Source: Dolomedes plantarius
Taxonomy: Eukaryota > Arthropoda > Arachnida > Araneae > Dolomedidae
Direction of reading: 5' to 3'
Length of the DNA: 64,000 bases
Assembly: GCA_907164885.2 (NCBI GenBank)
Contig: OU015498.1
Coordinates: 92,742,733 to 92,806,732 of the forward strand
Shown here: piece by piece, positions 1 to 10,559 of the stretch
Layout of the letters: every line of letters starts with the position of its first letter
How positions within the stretch are numbered: the first letter of the stretch is position 1
Program-made: the position numbers and the translations under genes
The notes under the pieces: generated by a model
Databases searched by the model: none
Seen by the model: only the letters and a program-made list of their open reading frames with translations
What the model was told of the DNA's origin: nothing

Positions 1-979
1 AAAAATTAAGTTTAAGACAAAATTTCTGCTTTTAACACATATTGCAGAAACTAAAGTTTAATTTTCTCCTAAATTTGTATATATTTAAGGTATATTTCTA
101 TTTTTACTATGAAACTGAAAATAGTACATTTTTTTTCTTAATAAATTAAATTTTATCTATGCATGAAAATGCATTCTCTAAAGATCTGCAAACAAATTTA
201 GGTTCAGTTTCAAGCAAATGATAATATATACCCTCTGTGAAAATTTTATGCAAAAATATGAAATAGTTCTAGAGATAACAAGTGCGTTATGTGAAAAAAA
301 ACACATTTTGAGATAAATCACTTGCCCTTTAAATCTGTATTGCCCTTAAAAAAGTATTGCCCTTTAAATCTGTTTCCAGTAAACATCTGACACATTTTTA
401 TTCATAATTTCCGTAATTATGGGAATTTTTTCAAGCGGATTATCTTAAAATACTCAGAAAAGGTTAATTTGTCATATATTGTTTTTCAAAAAATCTTATT
501 TTTTTTACGGTTTAACAGTCGTATCCTTAAAGACATTTTTAACGAATTTTATAGGTGACGTCACTTGAAAACTAGTACTAATACTTTGGAATAGTGGGAG
601 AAATCTGTTATAGGTGATATTTTAAATGCTATTTTATACTTGTAGCTGTCATCGTTTCCCATTCTTCGTCGCTGTTTACAACAGTCAAAATACATATTGC
701 TGGCTGAAGTGAAAAATGTTATATTGACAATAAAAGTATTCTGATGCAACAATTATTCATCGACATATAATTCGAGCATCACAGAAGAATGGTTCTGCTT
801 ATAAAATGCCCGAAACATTTGAAAGAAATTTGGCGGGATTGGCGGGGATTATTCTTATCATGACTCGAAAATATGGTAGCATGAGGTCTTAGGGATGGAA
901 AAAAGGAACATTTATTTGCGCTTCATTGTAAGTTTAGTTAAACGCTACTTAAATTACATATGTGGCTCATTTCAACCTC
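1..979. other. AT-rich stretch, no feature recognised
   Basis: AT-rich sequence with only short, unrelated open frames. I see no TIR, SINE box, splice-framed exon or known domain. Confidence 0.5.
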
Positions 980-1815
980 TGAATGGTTCCATTTTTATGG
1001 TGTAAACGTCCATTATTGAACTATCCACAATTTCTGGTTTTTAGTACAACTCGTTCCCTAACCAATTCAGATAATCGGAGATAGGGAATTTAACTGTCAC
1101 AAGAAATGTTTTTTGCGTCAATTTGGTATCATTTTTTATGTCATAATATATCGCGTTTAATCTGATAATGCTGTTTTATTTCAAACTAGTCAGGGGCCAC
1201 AATTGGAACACATTTCTTGAATATTCACACAGAATTCCCAGGTAAGTTTTATCGCCACTATTGTGAAGTATTCAACAATAGATGTGAGACTTCTTTTACA
1301 TTTTCAGATGTGGTTATATTTTTCATGCTATACTTTTCATTATTTTTTTCCTTAAAATCAGTAGAGACCTGTTTAAATTTCCATGTATTGCGAAATATAA
1401 TTACATAAAAAAATGACATCAAATTGACTCAAAAAACCTTTCTTGGGACAGTTAAATTTCCTATCTCTCATTATCTGTGTTGGTTACGGAACGATTTGTA
1501 TGAAAAACCAGAAAACGCGGGTAGCCTAAAAATGAACGTTTACCCCATAAAAAGAACACATGGAAATTTAAACGGGTCTCTACTGATTTTACGAAGAAAA
1601 AAAGGATGAGAAAAATATAGCCATCTCTGAAAATGTAAAAGAAGAAGTCTCACATCTGTGTTGAATACTCCACAATAGTGGCGATAAAACTTACCTGTGA
1701 ATTACATGTTACCCGTGATTTATATTATATTCAAGAAATGTGTTCCAATTCTGGTCCCTCACTAGTTTGAAATTAAACAGTATTATCAGATTAAACGCAT
1801 TTTATGCTTCGTATG
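980..1815. repeat. Diverged inverted repeat in A-B-A'-B' order
   Basis: Segment A (about 980-1145) is the inverted complement of about 1388-1555, and segment B (about 1150-1390) is the inverted complement of about 1560-1812. Matches carry scattered substitutions and small indels. The order A-B-A'-B' is not that of a simple hairpin (A-B-B'-A'); it equals an AB unit next to an inverted BA unit, as expected from a tandem array with a roughly 410-bp period that was inverted. No coding potential was recognised. The repeat family is unknown to me. Confidence 0.7.
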
Positions 1816-1889
1816 AGGTGTTCGTATATTTGTCACTGAATTTTAACCCTAAATTTAAATAATCTACTTAAGAAGCTTTTAACGTAATT

Positions 1890-2031
1890 TTGTTGGCTCT
1901 TTATCAAGAGTGCACCATATAGGTGAACCTTCACAGAAGAGGTCATAGCACGTCCATGCCTCAGGCAGGATTCGAACCGAAGCCCACTTTCTGGAAACTT
2001 GTAACGCAGATCACTGTGCGATGTGAGAGGC
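1890..2031 (-). repeat. tRNA-derived SINE, family 2
   Basis: Read on the minus strand, a tRNA-like head contains a B box of the form GGTTCGAATCC (about 1973-1983) and ends in a body with 'aggtgcaccatatggtgcactc'-type sequence shared with 5284-5436, 6184-6392 and 44930-45066. Decayed; target-site duplication not identified. Confidence 0.65.
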
Positions 2032-2331
2032 ATTTTTATCGCAATAAAGCCAATGTTACTGAATAATTTAAAGTAGTTGTATTGCTAGATATCAAAACAT
2101 TTTAATAGTCCTAAAAAACGAAACAATCACTAATTGTGACAGTAAGCACTCGATATACAAGTGGCATTTTCTGTTAATGTTAGACTAATTGCAAAATTTC
2201 TGACTCCTGTGAGATAGCAAATAACCATAGTGATGTTACTAGCAACATCTGATTCTCATTATACTTTGCTCACTATTTTCTCTTTTCCGTCTACAGTGAT
2301 GTTTTGCATGTCTTAGAGGTTTATACAGTAA

Positions 2332-2465
2332 CTAGCTGAAAACCCGTACTTCGCTACGGAGTACATTCAAATTAAATACAACGGTCAATGTATGCAATTC
2401 ATGCCAAATATATATATATATATATATTATATGATAAATACGACGATCAATGTATACAATTGATG

Positions 2466-2536
<71 letters not shown>

Positions 2537-3184
2537 AGAAAATCGTAAAGGATAATTTTATCGATAAAATAATGTAGAAGAAAATATTCAAATTAAATCT
2601 AATATAAAGAATACTAAAGAATATAGTACAGTTAATATAGTACAGTTTGTAGAACATTTCTTTTACTGTATTTTAATATTTTTTTTGGATAATGTCCAAT
2701 CGTCTGCCGCATTAGCAAGGAAAAAAAAAATTTTTGTTTATTTAGTTGTTATGCACGTGACGATAAATTTATTTAAAGTACCAGAAAAAGAAATCACGTG
2801 ATCGGCATTTAATAAATTAAATTCTAAAATTTAATCTTTAAAAATTCACCAAAATTCAGGAAATGGAGGTAAAAATTCGAAAAAAATTTCATTTTGAAGG
2901 AATTTTTATGATCTTTCTCGCGATATAAATTTTATAACCCTCAATGTATTATTTTAAATGCAAACGTAAAAAAAGTTTAAAAAACAGCTTAAAAATTTAA
3001 TTTAAAAAATTCTAAGAAGAATTTTTGAAAAATCTTTCTTAGTGCACCCCTACACTATTAGAAGAATCGCCATGCAAAATTTCAGCCCTTTAGGTCCAGC
3101 GGTTTGGTCTGTGCGTTGTATGTCAGTCAGTCAGTGAATGAATGAATGAATGAGTCAGTTACGGAACTGTTTTATATATATAGA
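2332..3184 (-). mobile_element. Non-autonomous Helitron, copy 1
   Basis: On the minus strand the element begins with TC (complement of 3183-3184) and ends with CTAG (2332-2335), inserted between A and T as Helitrons do. A terminal hairpin lies just inside the 3' end: CCGT and ACGG arms around a GCGAAG-type loop, about 8 nt before CTAG (base changes weaken it in this copy). The body holds a (TA)n tract (2411-2531) and the TCAG tandem motif near 3120. No Rep/helicase ORF. The same family occurs at 6543-7331 and 16980-17808. Confidence 0.8.
2469..2531. repeat. (TA)n microsatellite inside Helitron
   Basis: Pure TA run within the Helitron copy; the other two copies have much shorter TA stretches here. 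Confidence 0.95.
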
Positions 3185-3548
3185 TAAAAATAACTCTTTT
3201 GAAATGTCATCAACTGCGAGGGAGGTTCAGAAAGAAATATGTCTTAATTTTTATTCGGGGTCAAGAATCTCCCCAAAAAATGCTGCTTCCTTATTTCTTT
3301 ACATGTACTAAAAATCTCTTTTTTATTATATAGGGATTTTACTTTCAAGACACTGATATTTTGCCTTTATTTTGCAAAAATTAAAAGTTAATATAAATTT
3401 TAAGTCCAAGTGCTTATGTTGTTTGTGGAAAAAAAGCGCCACTTCATATTAAGATGTTTTCTTCATCGTCAAAAATTAAACGAACACTTTAACAATGTTT
3501 TAGCAAAAGGTACTTCTCTATTCTAACCTTCAACGTTCCTTTCAGGGC

Positions 3549-3717
3549 TTTGCCGGACGATGTCCGAAACTAGGGCGATGGCTTTCGGTACCAGAGTCTA
3601 TAGTTTCGAGTCGGCATGGATGTTCGTAGCCGTTCGGAATCGGCTTTAAACTGTAGGTCCCGGTCTAATTAGCTCTCATGTAGCCAAAAAAGATGACCGT
3701 AGCGGCGCTACGGTCAT
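3549..3717 (+). repeat. tRNA-derived SINE, family 1
   Basis: tRNA-like head with an A-box-like region and a decayed B box (GTTTCGAGTC near 3597), followed by a body with the motif GTAGCCGTTCGGAATCGGCT and ending in a 25-bp palindrome at 3693-3717. The same family occurs at 4415, 4807, 27437, 41203 and 47403. Confidence 0.8.
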
Positions 3718-3722
3718 TTGGT

Positions 3723-4410
3723 AAAAAACTGCCTTTTTATTTACTTCCTTATATTATTTGTTGCAAAAACTGAATTAAAGAAACCAAATGAAAATAGCAC
3801 TTTTTTATTAATCACAGATCAATAAAAATCTGGTGACAACTATTACCAAATATTTTCGAGTTTAACCAATTTTTCTGTTAATTACGTATATTTTTCTATA
3901 ACCAACATTTGATCTAGTTAATAATTAAAAGGCAAATATTGTTTGGAATACCTTTAAATAGTATAAAAACACTTATAATAGACATATCTTTCATTTAAAA
4001 AATAAAATATTTTTTGAAAGTGAATAAAAGTGAAATTTTGACAATATTTTCAAATTTTAAGCTTTTAGGGGCAAACTTTCCCCTTAACCTACAGTGTTTA
4101 AAATTCAAAATTTTTCTTTTGTACCCAAATGGAACCAGAAAAACCATGGGGGAGAAACAGTTTTCGAAAAAGTTTTTTTTTTTTTTTAGACACCCTACCC
4201 TAGTGCTCCCAACTAAACCAAACCAAATCTTTCATTCCTTTAAGAGTGGCTGAATATAGTTTGAGGTATCATTGTAAAATTTTGGCCAAGTGTTTCATTT
4301 TACTATGACTGATTCATATACATCTACAGCAAAATATGGCGTAAATCTGAGGATAATGAAATAAAAATTTACTTCAAATAGAATTTTTAAGGGTTTTTTT
4401 TTAATTTTAC
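3723..4410. other. AT-rich spacer, no feature recognised
   Basis: AT-rich sequence with a short open frame at 4014-4253 that resembles nothing I know and contains a poly-T run; probably chance. Confidence 0.45.
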
Positions 4411-4414
4411 CTCT

Positions 4415-4582
4415 TTAGCCGAGCGATGACCAAATAGATAGAGCTCTGGTCTTCGGTCCCAGAGTCTGCGATTTCGAGTCCCACTGTTAACATGGATGTA
4501 TGTAGCAGTTCGGAATTGACTTTAAACTGTAGGCCCCAATCAAATATTCCATTTGTGGCAAAAGTAGACCTTAGTGCTCTAA
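4415..4582 (+). repeat. tRNA-derived SINE, family 1 (old copy)
   Basis: Same layout as the copy at 4807-4973 but more diverged: tRNA-like head with GTCCCACTG after a degraded B box, then a GTAGCAGTTCGGAATTG body and a decayed tail. The short open frame at 4492-4677 is a by-product of it. Confidence 0.7.
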
Positions 4583-4806
4583 GTCAACCAACCATGATTT
4601 CTAATCTAAATTCTCATGTTAGAAATCAAATTAATTACTACGTACTTCTCATGACCCTGAAAATTTACTTTAAGTAGCTATTTTAATTTAAAAATAAATT
4701 TCATCTCTAAGTAAAGTTCTTTGAACACAGTATTAATCCGTAAAATTATTTTCAAACTTATCACGATCATTTTATTTTACAATGCGTCAAGCACTTACCT
4801 CTAGGT

Positions 4807-4973
4807 AGCCGGACGATGGCCGAATGGCTAGGCCGCTGGCTTTCGGTACCAGAGTCTGTGGGTTCGAATCCTACTCTTGGATATGGACGTTTGTAGCCGT
4901 TCGGAATCGGCTTTAAGCAGTAGGTTCCGGTCTAATTAGCCCTCGTGTAGCAAAAAAAAAATGACCGTAGCGC
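4807..4973 (+). repeat. tRNA-derived SINE, family 1 (best preserved)
   Basis: Clear RNA polymerase III elements: A box TGGCCGAATGG (about 4818) and B box GGTTCGAATCC (about 4861). The head looks like a Leu/Ser-type tRNA. The body has GTAGCCGTTCGGAATCGGCT and the 3' end is an A-run followed by ATGACCGTAGCG. A piggyBac-like MITE lies immediately downstream. Confidence 0.85.
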
Positions 4974-4978
4974 TTTAA

Positions 4979-5223
4979 CCCTTTGAGGGGCGCCGTTTGC
5001 ACGGTGCAAACGCCTAAATCTAGTCTCTTTTTTCACTTGCATTGGATGTATTCCAGTTAAATGAGCAGAAAAGTGGTTAGTACTGCTATCTGTTATCAGT
5101 TTAAAGAAGTTAAAACATTTTTCAACCTTTAATTAGAAATTTTTTCAAGATTCTTTAGGTTTAAAAAAATAGGGAAAAAATTGCACCGTGCAAACGAGGG
5201 AGGTTGTTACCCCTGAAAGGGCT
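4979..5223. mobile_element. piggyBac-like MITE
   Basis: Flanked by TTAA on both sides (4975-4978, 5224-5227). Termini are CCCTTTGAGGGG and, inverted, CCCTTTCAGGGG (2 bp inside the right TTAA). A subterminal palindromic block TTTGCACGGTGCAAA is present at the left and, partly, at the right. No ORF, so non-autonomous. TTAA targeting and CCCTTT ends are typical of piggyBac. Confidence 0.75.
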
Positions 5224-5283
5224 TTAAACCAAACCTCTAGTAATAGGAACATCTTAAGAGTGTTCCTTGAAGATCCGCAAAGT

Positions 5284-5436
5284 TTTGTTGGCTGCTTTAT
5301 TATGGGGGCACCATATAGGTGAGCCAGAATGGCTCCCTATGGGGGGGGGGGGACATGGAAACGACAAAGCCTTATTCAGAGGTGGAACCCAACCCACTGC
5401 GCCAGAACGCTGACCACTATACTATGCGGGAGGCAC
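5284..5436 (-). repeat. tRNA-derived SINE, family 2
   Basis: Minus-strand copy with a tRNA-like head (A box like TAGTGGTCAGCG; B box like GGTTCCACC) and a body that turns into GGTGCCCCCATAATAAAG at the 3' end. A G-run of about 12 nt at 5341-5352 is a local expansion. Confidence 0.75.
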
Positions 5437-5444
5437 TTATCACG

Positions 5445-6180
5445 ATTATACGCGATTGACATTACGACTTTCGTGTCTGCATTAAAAAGCAAAGAAGTGA
5501 AGATATTCTAGATTTATGAAGTTATCAAACATTAAATGATTATTCCCTCAAATAATTTTATATATACTTCAAAGGAGGAATATAAATACGTGCTCAACAT
5601 TTAAATTCTGAAGAGAAATTCAGCAATGATGATTTTGCAAGGAACGTGGTGAAAACTTTAAATATTTTGTTCTCTAATTAACAAATAATAGTAGTAAAAA
5701 TAAATTCTTTTATGCATTTTAGCCCCAGGTAGTATTCGAATAATAAAAAAATGTAATCCTGTTATATATTCTCTAAAGCTTATTGGGGATGAAAGAATCT
5801 GAAATATTTTTCATTGTCTTGATAATTTTTATGGTGATTATATAAAACAATCGCATTTAATTAAAAATGCTAAAATTATAAACGACACAAATGAGTATGT
5901 TTATAGATTTTTTCCCTTACATTATTAAAAATAATTGAGTTCTTAAACGGATTTAAATTTATCACATTTATCTTCCCATTTATTCACTTAAATCCGTTCG
6001 ACCTTCATTTTATTTCTTACTGTTTTTTTACATTGATTAAATTGGTGAAAACCAAATCGTTTATAATGAGCTCTCCCAGAAATAATAATTTATATATTTA
6101 CATGGAAACAACAATAATGTTATAACCAATAAAGATTCGGGATTTTCCTGATAATAAGTGAATGGGTATTCTACGTTTGT
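5445..6180. other. AT-rich spacer, no feature recognised
   Basis: No TIRs, SINE boxes or recognisable coding sequence were seen. Confidence 0.45.
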
Positions 6181-6183
6181 AAA

Positions 6184-6392
6184 ATGCCGCCCGCATGGTA
6201 AATGGTTAGCGTTCCGAGCCTCCACGGCGTGGGCTCCGGTTCAAATCCCGAATAAGGCTTGGTCGTTTCCGTGTCGTCTCCCTCATAGGGAGCAATGCTG
6301 GCTCACCTAAATGGTGATCCCATAATAAAGTAACGAGGCCTTGTGGGGAATGAGAAAAGGCGAATGTCTAACTATAAGTGCCTTAGAAAAAA
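6184..6392 (+). repeat. tRNA-derived SINE, family 2
   Basis: tRNA-like head: A box GGTAAATGGTTAGCG, B box GGTTCAAATCCC. The body has GGCTTGGTCGTTTCCGTG and AGCAATGCTGGCTCACCT, shared with 44930-45066 and, inverted, with 1890 and 5284. Confidence 0.85.
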
Positions 6393-6542
6393 AATGTTTG
6401 GAAAGAAACTATTTCCGTAATTAACTTTCATAAAAGTCTTTAAACAATACAGTCCAGATTATACTTCATTACATCAAATGTTTTATAACGTAGTTAATCC
6501 AGAAAAATGTATATTTCAAGAAATTTAGAATCTTATGAACTA

Positions 6543-7331
6543 CTAGCTGAATACCCGTGCTTCGCTACGGAGTAAATTCAAATTAAATACAATGGTCAAT
6601 GTATGCAATTAAAGCTGAAAAAAATATTTATAACAAATACAACGGTCAATGTATGCAATTAATGCCAAAAAAGCCAAAATATATATATTTATAAAAAAAT
6701 CGCAAAGGATATTTGTATACACAAAATAATGTAAAAGAAAATATTCAAATTAAATACAACGGTCAATGTATTCAATTAATTTGTATGTTTAATACCCATA
6801 AAACACACTAATTTGAATTAAATTCTTAAAAAACTTCCATTTCAATTTGTCTGGTGGTTAAATTTTATCTTTTACCGTATTTTGATATTTTTTTTGTAAA
6901 TTTATTTCGTTGTTATGCCCGTGACGCAAAATTAATTTAAAGTATCACAAAAAGAAAAGAAACCCCGTGGTCAGCATTAAATAAATTGAATTCTAAAAGT
7001 CAATCTTTAAAAATTCACCAAAAATCAGAAAATAGACGTAAAGATTCGAAAAAGATTTCATTTTAAAGGAATTTTTATGATCTTTCTCGGGATATACGTT
7101 TTATAACCCTCAAGTTATTATTTTAAAGGAAAACTTTAAAAAATATTACAAGAACAACTTAAAAATTCAATTTAAAAAAACTAAAAAGAATTTTTTAAAA
7201 ATCTTTCTTAGTGCACCCTACGCTATAAGAAAAATGCAAAATTTCAGCCCTTTAGGTCCAGCGGTTTGGTCTGTTGCGTTATCTGTCAGTCAGTCAGTCA
7301 GTCGGTTACGGAACTATTTTATGTATATAGA
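6543..7331 (-). mobile_element. Non-autonomous Helitron, copy 2
   Basis: Same family as 2332-3184. The CTAG 3' end is at 6543-6546 and the TC 5' end is the complement of 7330-7331; it sits between A and T. The terminal hairpin is well preserved: minus-strand CCGTAGCGAAGCACGG, in which CCGT/ACGG pair and an inner GC-GAA-GC mini-hairpin closes the loop. The body includes two short direct copies of a segment with CAACGGTCAATGTATGCAAT. No ORF of its own; the open frame over 7234-7470 crosses the element edge. Confidence 0.85.
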
Positions 7332-8107
7332 TTATACTGAAAAGAATGCAATTGCTTTTCACCAGCATATTATAATGCTCTTACATTCTGCTATTGATGC
7401 AAACATCCAACAGTTTACAGTGGCAGTCGAACAGGAACTGTTCTGTTCCGGCATGCTGACGTCCTACTAACAAAGCTACCCTAGAGGTGACAGGGCGCCT
7501 TACTTTGAATGATTTTTTACGATTACCTTTCTCTCTTTTCATTACAAGGTCATCAATGAAAGATGTTCACTGGTAGGTTTTAATTGTTATTTATTTATTT
7601 AAGGTGTAGGAAGGCAATCAAGTCATTATTTTTTTTCTTCAAAGTTCCTAAAATTAAAGCTATTTCTTTATTCATTTCAATTTTATCCTACTTAATTTGT
7701 TATCGATTTCGAGGTATATGTCAGTTATATCTGAATAATATATCTATATATGAGAAACTCCTATAGAATCACATATTCAAGTTTTAAAGGAAATTTAAAG
7801 CGCTTAAAAATAAATGCAATAAAAATAATGTAATTTTAATCTTAGATAGAGGTTAAGAAATAGGCAAGAAATGTTAATGTTAATTCAGGCTTTAATAGAT
7901 ATTTATTGCTTAACAATGGTGTGCTTCCATTAGTGCTCGGCAGTATGAAAATATCTTTTATATATTATCTGAAACAACACTAGCTTTTGTAATGGCAATC
8001 TGCGAGAATGGGAATCAAACCCGGATCTCCTTTGTGAAGATGCCGTGATATATGAGATTATCATATCATCTCATTTTGAATTCTATTTCTTCACCTATCT
8101 TTCCATC
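7332..8107. other. Spacer with possible old tRNA-like fragment
   Basis: Mostly featureless. Around 7990-8065 the minus strand contains a B-box-like GGGTTTGATTCCC and an upstream region that could be a decayed tRNA/SINE head, but the fold is not convincing. Confidence 0.35.
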
Positions 8108-8115
8108 CTTTAGAG

Positions 8116-8730
8116 CAGCGGTTCTCAACCTGGGGGGCGTAGAAGAATTTCAAGGGAGGCGTGATTAAAAAAGTAAAATAAAAAGTAAAACTAACTGTAA
8201 TTTACTGTACTCAATTTTGCGGTCACAATTTAATCATAACATATTTTCGACATACGAACACGAATAAGATAATTGTCGTACACGATAATTGTCGTAATTG
8301 TAAAAACACTATAATTGTCACACGTCTGGAGGTGTTCTTTGTAACAGTTACAACCTAATATTCAAAAACTTGTCAAGGACAAACATTGTGAGCCCTCTCA
8401 TTGATGTTGTGAAAGTGACTTTTATTACATGCCAACCTCATCTAGATCCTTGATTACCTCAAATATATTTGATGTGTATTTAATTCTTTGATTTCATATG
8501 TTCTAATAATGATATGGTCCAAATTAAGATATGTGTAGTAATATTAAATTTTTTGTATGAAATTATCTATTCTATATTTTCATTTAATAACCGGCTTCAG
8601 TTTCAAATTCCGATTGTACTACATGCATTGACCACATATGGTGGTAGTGGTGGTGGTGGGGGAGGGGGAGGTGTGACCTCACATCACTCTTCAAAGGGGG
8701 GCGCAGAGACTGAAAGGTTGAGAACCCCTG
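8116..8730. mobile_element. hAT-type MITE with 8-bp TSD
   Basis: Terminal inverted repeats start CAGCGGTTCTCAACC (8116) and end GGTTGAGAACCCCTG (8730). Both sides carry the 8-bp duplication CTTTAGAG (8108-8115, 8731-8738), the length expected for hAT transposases. The 615-bp body has no transposase; a GGT/GGGGGA-rich stretch lies near 8640-8672. The open frame at 8514-8801 runs through the right end and is not a gene. Confidence 0.92.
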
Positions 8731-9048
8731 CTTTAGAGGATTACCTGTATATTAATCATTATTATTATTTATTTGTTTTTTATGACTGCTTTTTTTTATA
8801 ATTGAATAGTTATTTTCATTTATATTAAGAGAATATTATAAAATGTCTTACTATAATGACACAGTATAACTATCCGCTGACGGAAGACCTGGATTCAATT
8901 TCCAGACTAGTCAGTTGCTCTTTAAGTGGACTAATATTGATAACTTTGGGTAGTCGGTATAAACAGGTATTAAACTAAATTGGGTCTCAATCATATAAGG
9001 ACCTAAATTATATATTAGGTAACCTACATCAGGTTCATCTTACCTGTA

Positions 9049-9221
9049 CAGTGGAATCTAACTCGATTGTTCCCCGAATCATCGTTTTCCCGTATGGTTC
9101 GTTTATTTCACCCTGTCCCGACGGTCATATTGCTTTCTTATGTCCCCACATCGATCGTTTTCTCGCATTTATCGTTCAGCTCAGTCGGTCAATTGAAAAA
9201 CGATAGATCTAGATTCCACTG
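9049..9221. mobile_element. Tc1/mariner-superfamily (pogo/Tigger-like) MITE
   Basis: Perfect 14-bp terminal match TACAGTGGAATCTA including the TA target duplication (9047-9048, 9222-9223). 173 bp, non-coding. CAGTNGAATCT-type ends fit pogo/Tigger derivatives. Confidence 0.85.
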
Positions 9222-9288
9222 TATTAGGAAATGTCTTACTTAATTATAATGTAGGACTAAATTATATAGAAGTAGGTTCTTGGGATCT

Positions 9289-9760
9289 TGTAAGGTATAC
9301 ATAAGATTCGATTCACAAGACTCGAACTTTTGAGTGAATAAATTAAAGAAGCTGCTTGAGATATGCTAATTTCGGCATACCCGCTTGGTATAAATACCAT
9401 GCAGCTTGATTAAGTGAGGAGGTTGTTAAGGTTGATAGATAAGCGAGTTAAGGGAGCTACAAGGTAAGCAGCTCCAGGTGTTAACCGGCGCTTGTGCTTA
9501 GGGGGCCCAAAGTTTACGTGGCAGAACTGCTGGTTTGACTCTCTAGTTTGTGAGTATTGCAATGTGTATTTTTATTGAATGCTAATATATATAGCGTACA
9601 AGTAATACGTATGCTTATTGCTGCAAAAGCAAATTCTATATGTGCAACGAATTCAATAAACATTGTTTCATGTATAAACTGTGTTTGTATCAAATTCATT
9701 TAGAGTGCCATTTCAAATTATATACACCCAAGTCTGGGTAGAAGTGCAATATTCTCTATA
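9289..9760 (+). repeat. 5' LTR
   Basis: 472 bp, with a TATAAATA box at about 9389 and an AATAAA polyadenylation signal at about 9655, and only a few differences from the 3' LTR (for example CACAAGACTCG versus CACAAGAATCG), suggesting a fairly young insertion. The short open frame at 9514-9699 on the minus strand is an accident of the LTR and recurs in the 3' LTR. Confidence 0.92.
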
Positions 9761-9761
9761 C

Positions 9762-9774
9762 TGGCGCCCGAAAG
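9762..9774 (+). promoter_or_regulatory. Primer-binding site
   Basis: TGGCGCCCGAAAG, one base after the 5' LTR. It has the standard TGG start complementary to a tRNA CCA tail; the exact tRNA was not determined. Confidence 0.8.
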
Positions 9775-9956
9775 ATTATATATACCCTGGTTGTTCTCGT
9801 TACATTTATAACGAACAACATATTTGAAGTTTGAACTTTATACTGTGTTATATTCTGATATTGATAAAATTAAATTGTGAAAGTATCTTGTTATTATACT
9901 ATTTTAAAAAGAGTGTTGTAGAGCAAAACCCTGTTGGAAATTTTCCTCGGGTAATT

Positions 9957-10559
9957 ATGGTTCAGCAAATTGCGCCATTCGAAGCCACCTTCAATGGCGG
10001 CCCCTCAAGCCAATTCCTAAAGAAAATTGAGCATTACTTTCAGCAACAATGCACCCCAGAGGGGGATAAACTTAAAATTGCTCTAGCCGCTTTAAGAGGT
10101 AGTGCATATCAGTGGTATACGTGTATGCAAAGCAGTAATCTAATTTTTGACTATTCGTCATTCAAGCAACAGTTTCTTCACGCTTTTCCCAAGACCTTTA
10201 ATCAAAGTCAAATAGAAGTGGAAATTTATTCGCTAAGGCAACGTGAAGGTCAGTCTGGGTTAGATTTTGCTATGGAAAAGATTATAAAATGTGAGGAATA
10301 TTTAGAAGGGATGACGGAAGCGGTAATCTTAAAAATAGTTATCCAACGTTTGAATCCAAGCGTTCAAGATTTTTTGGACAATCAAAATATTACAAGCAAG
10401 GCTACACTCCTTCAAACCTTATCTAAACATGACAATAGGCATTTCTTCGCTACCCCTTACCCTCACTCAGGTACGAGAAGTTTTATACCCCCCCCCCTCC
10501 CGCCAAAATTATACGCGAGTTTCAAACCAACAGCGAAACCAGTATCGCGGGCGAAATAA
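9957..10559 (+). CDS. Gag-like protein of LTR retrotransposon (frame ends early)
   Basis: The open frame runs from 9831, but the first ~40 residues look like translated leader; the Met at 9957, opening MVQQIAPFEATFNGG, is the better start. The protein resembles the retrotransposon Gag capsid region: a FNGG..SQFLKKIEHYF start, then LAALRGSAYQWY, FDYSSFKQQFLHAFP and a SLRQREGQS block. Gag would assemble the cytoplasmic particle around element RNA. After a run of ten C (10488-10497) this frame diverges and stops at 10559, whereas the overlapping frame continues with the basic, Gln/Asn/Arg-rich sequence expected of a Gag C-terminus (RNQYRGRNN). One extra base in the C-run, or programmed slippage, would explain it. 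No CCHC knuckle is visible. Confidence 0.85.
   Translation: MVQQIAPFEATFNGGPSSQFLKKIEHYFQQQCTPEGDKLKIALAALRGSAYQWYTCMQSSNLIFDYSSFKQQFLHAFPKTFNQSQIEVEIYSLRQREGQSGLDFAMEKIIKCEEYLEGMTEAVILKIVIQRLNPSVQDFLDNQNITSKATLLQTLSKHDNRHFFATPYPHSGTRSFIPPPLPPKLYASFKPTAKPVSRAK

Noticed and set aside
4807..4880. Functional tRNA gene
   Set aside because: The A and B boxes are good, but the sequence is the head of a repeated SINE with a fixed body and a tail; no complete acceptor stem was confirmed.
8870..8960. Additional tRNA-like SINE head
   Set aside because: A GGATTCAATTTCC B-box-like stretch exists, but no A box, body or second copy supports it.
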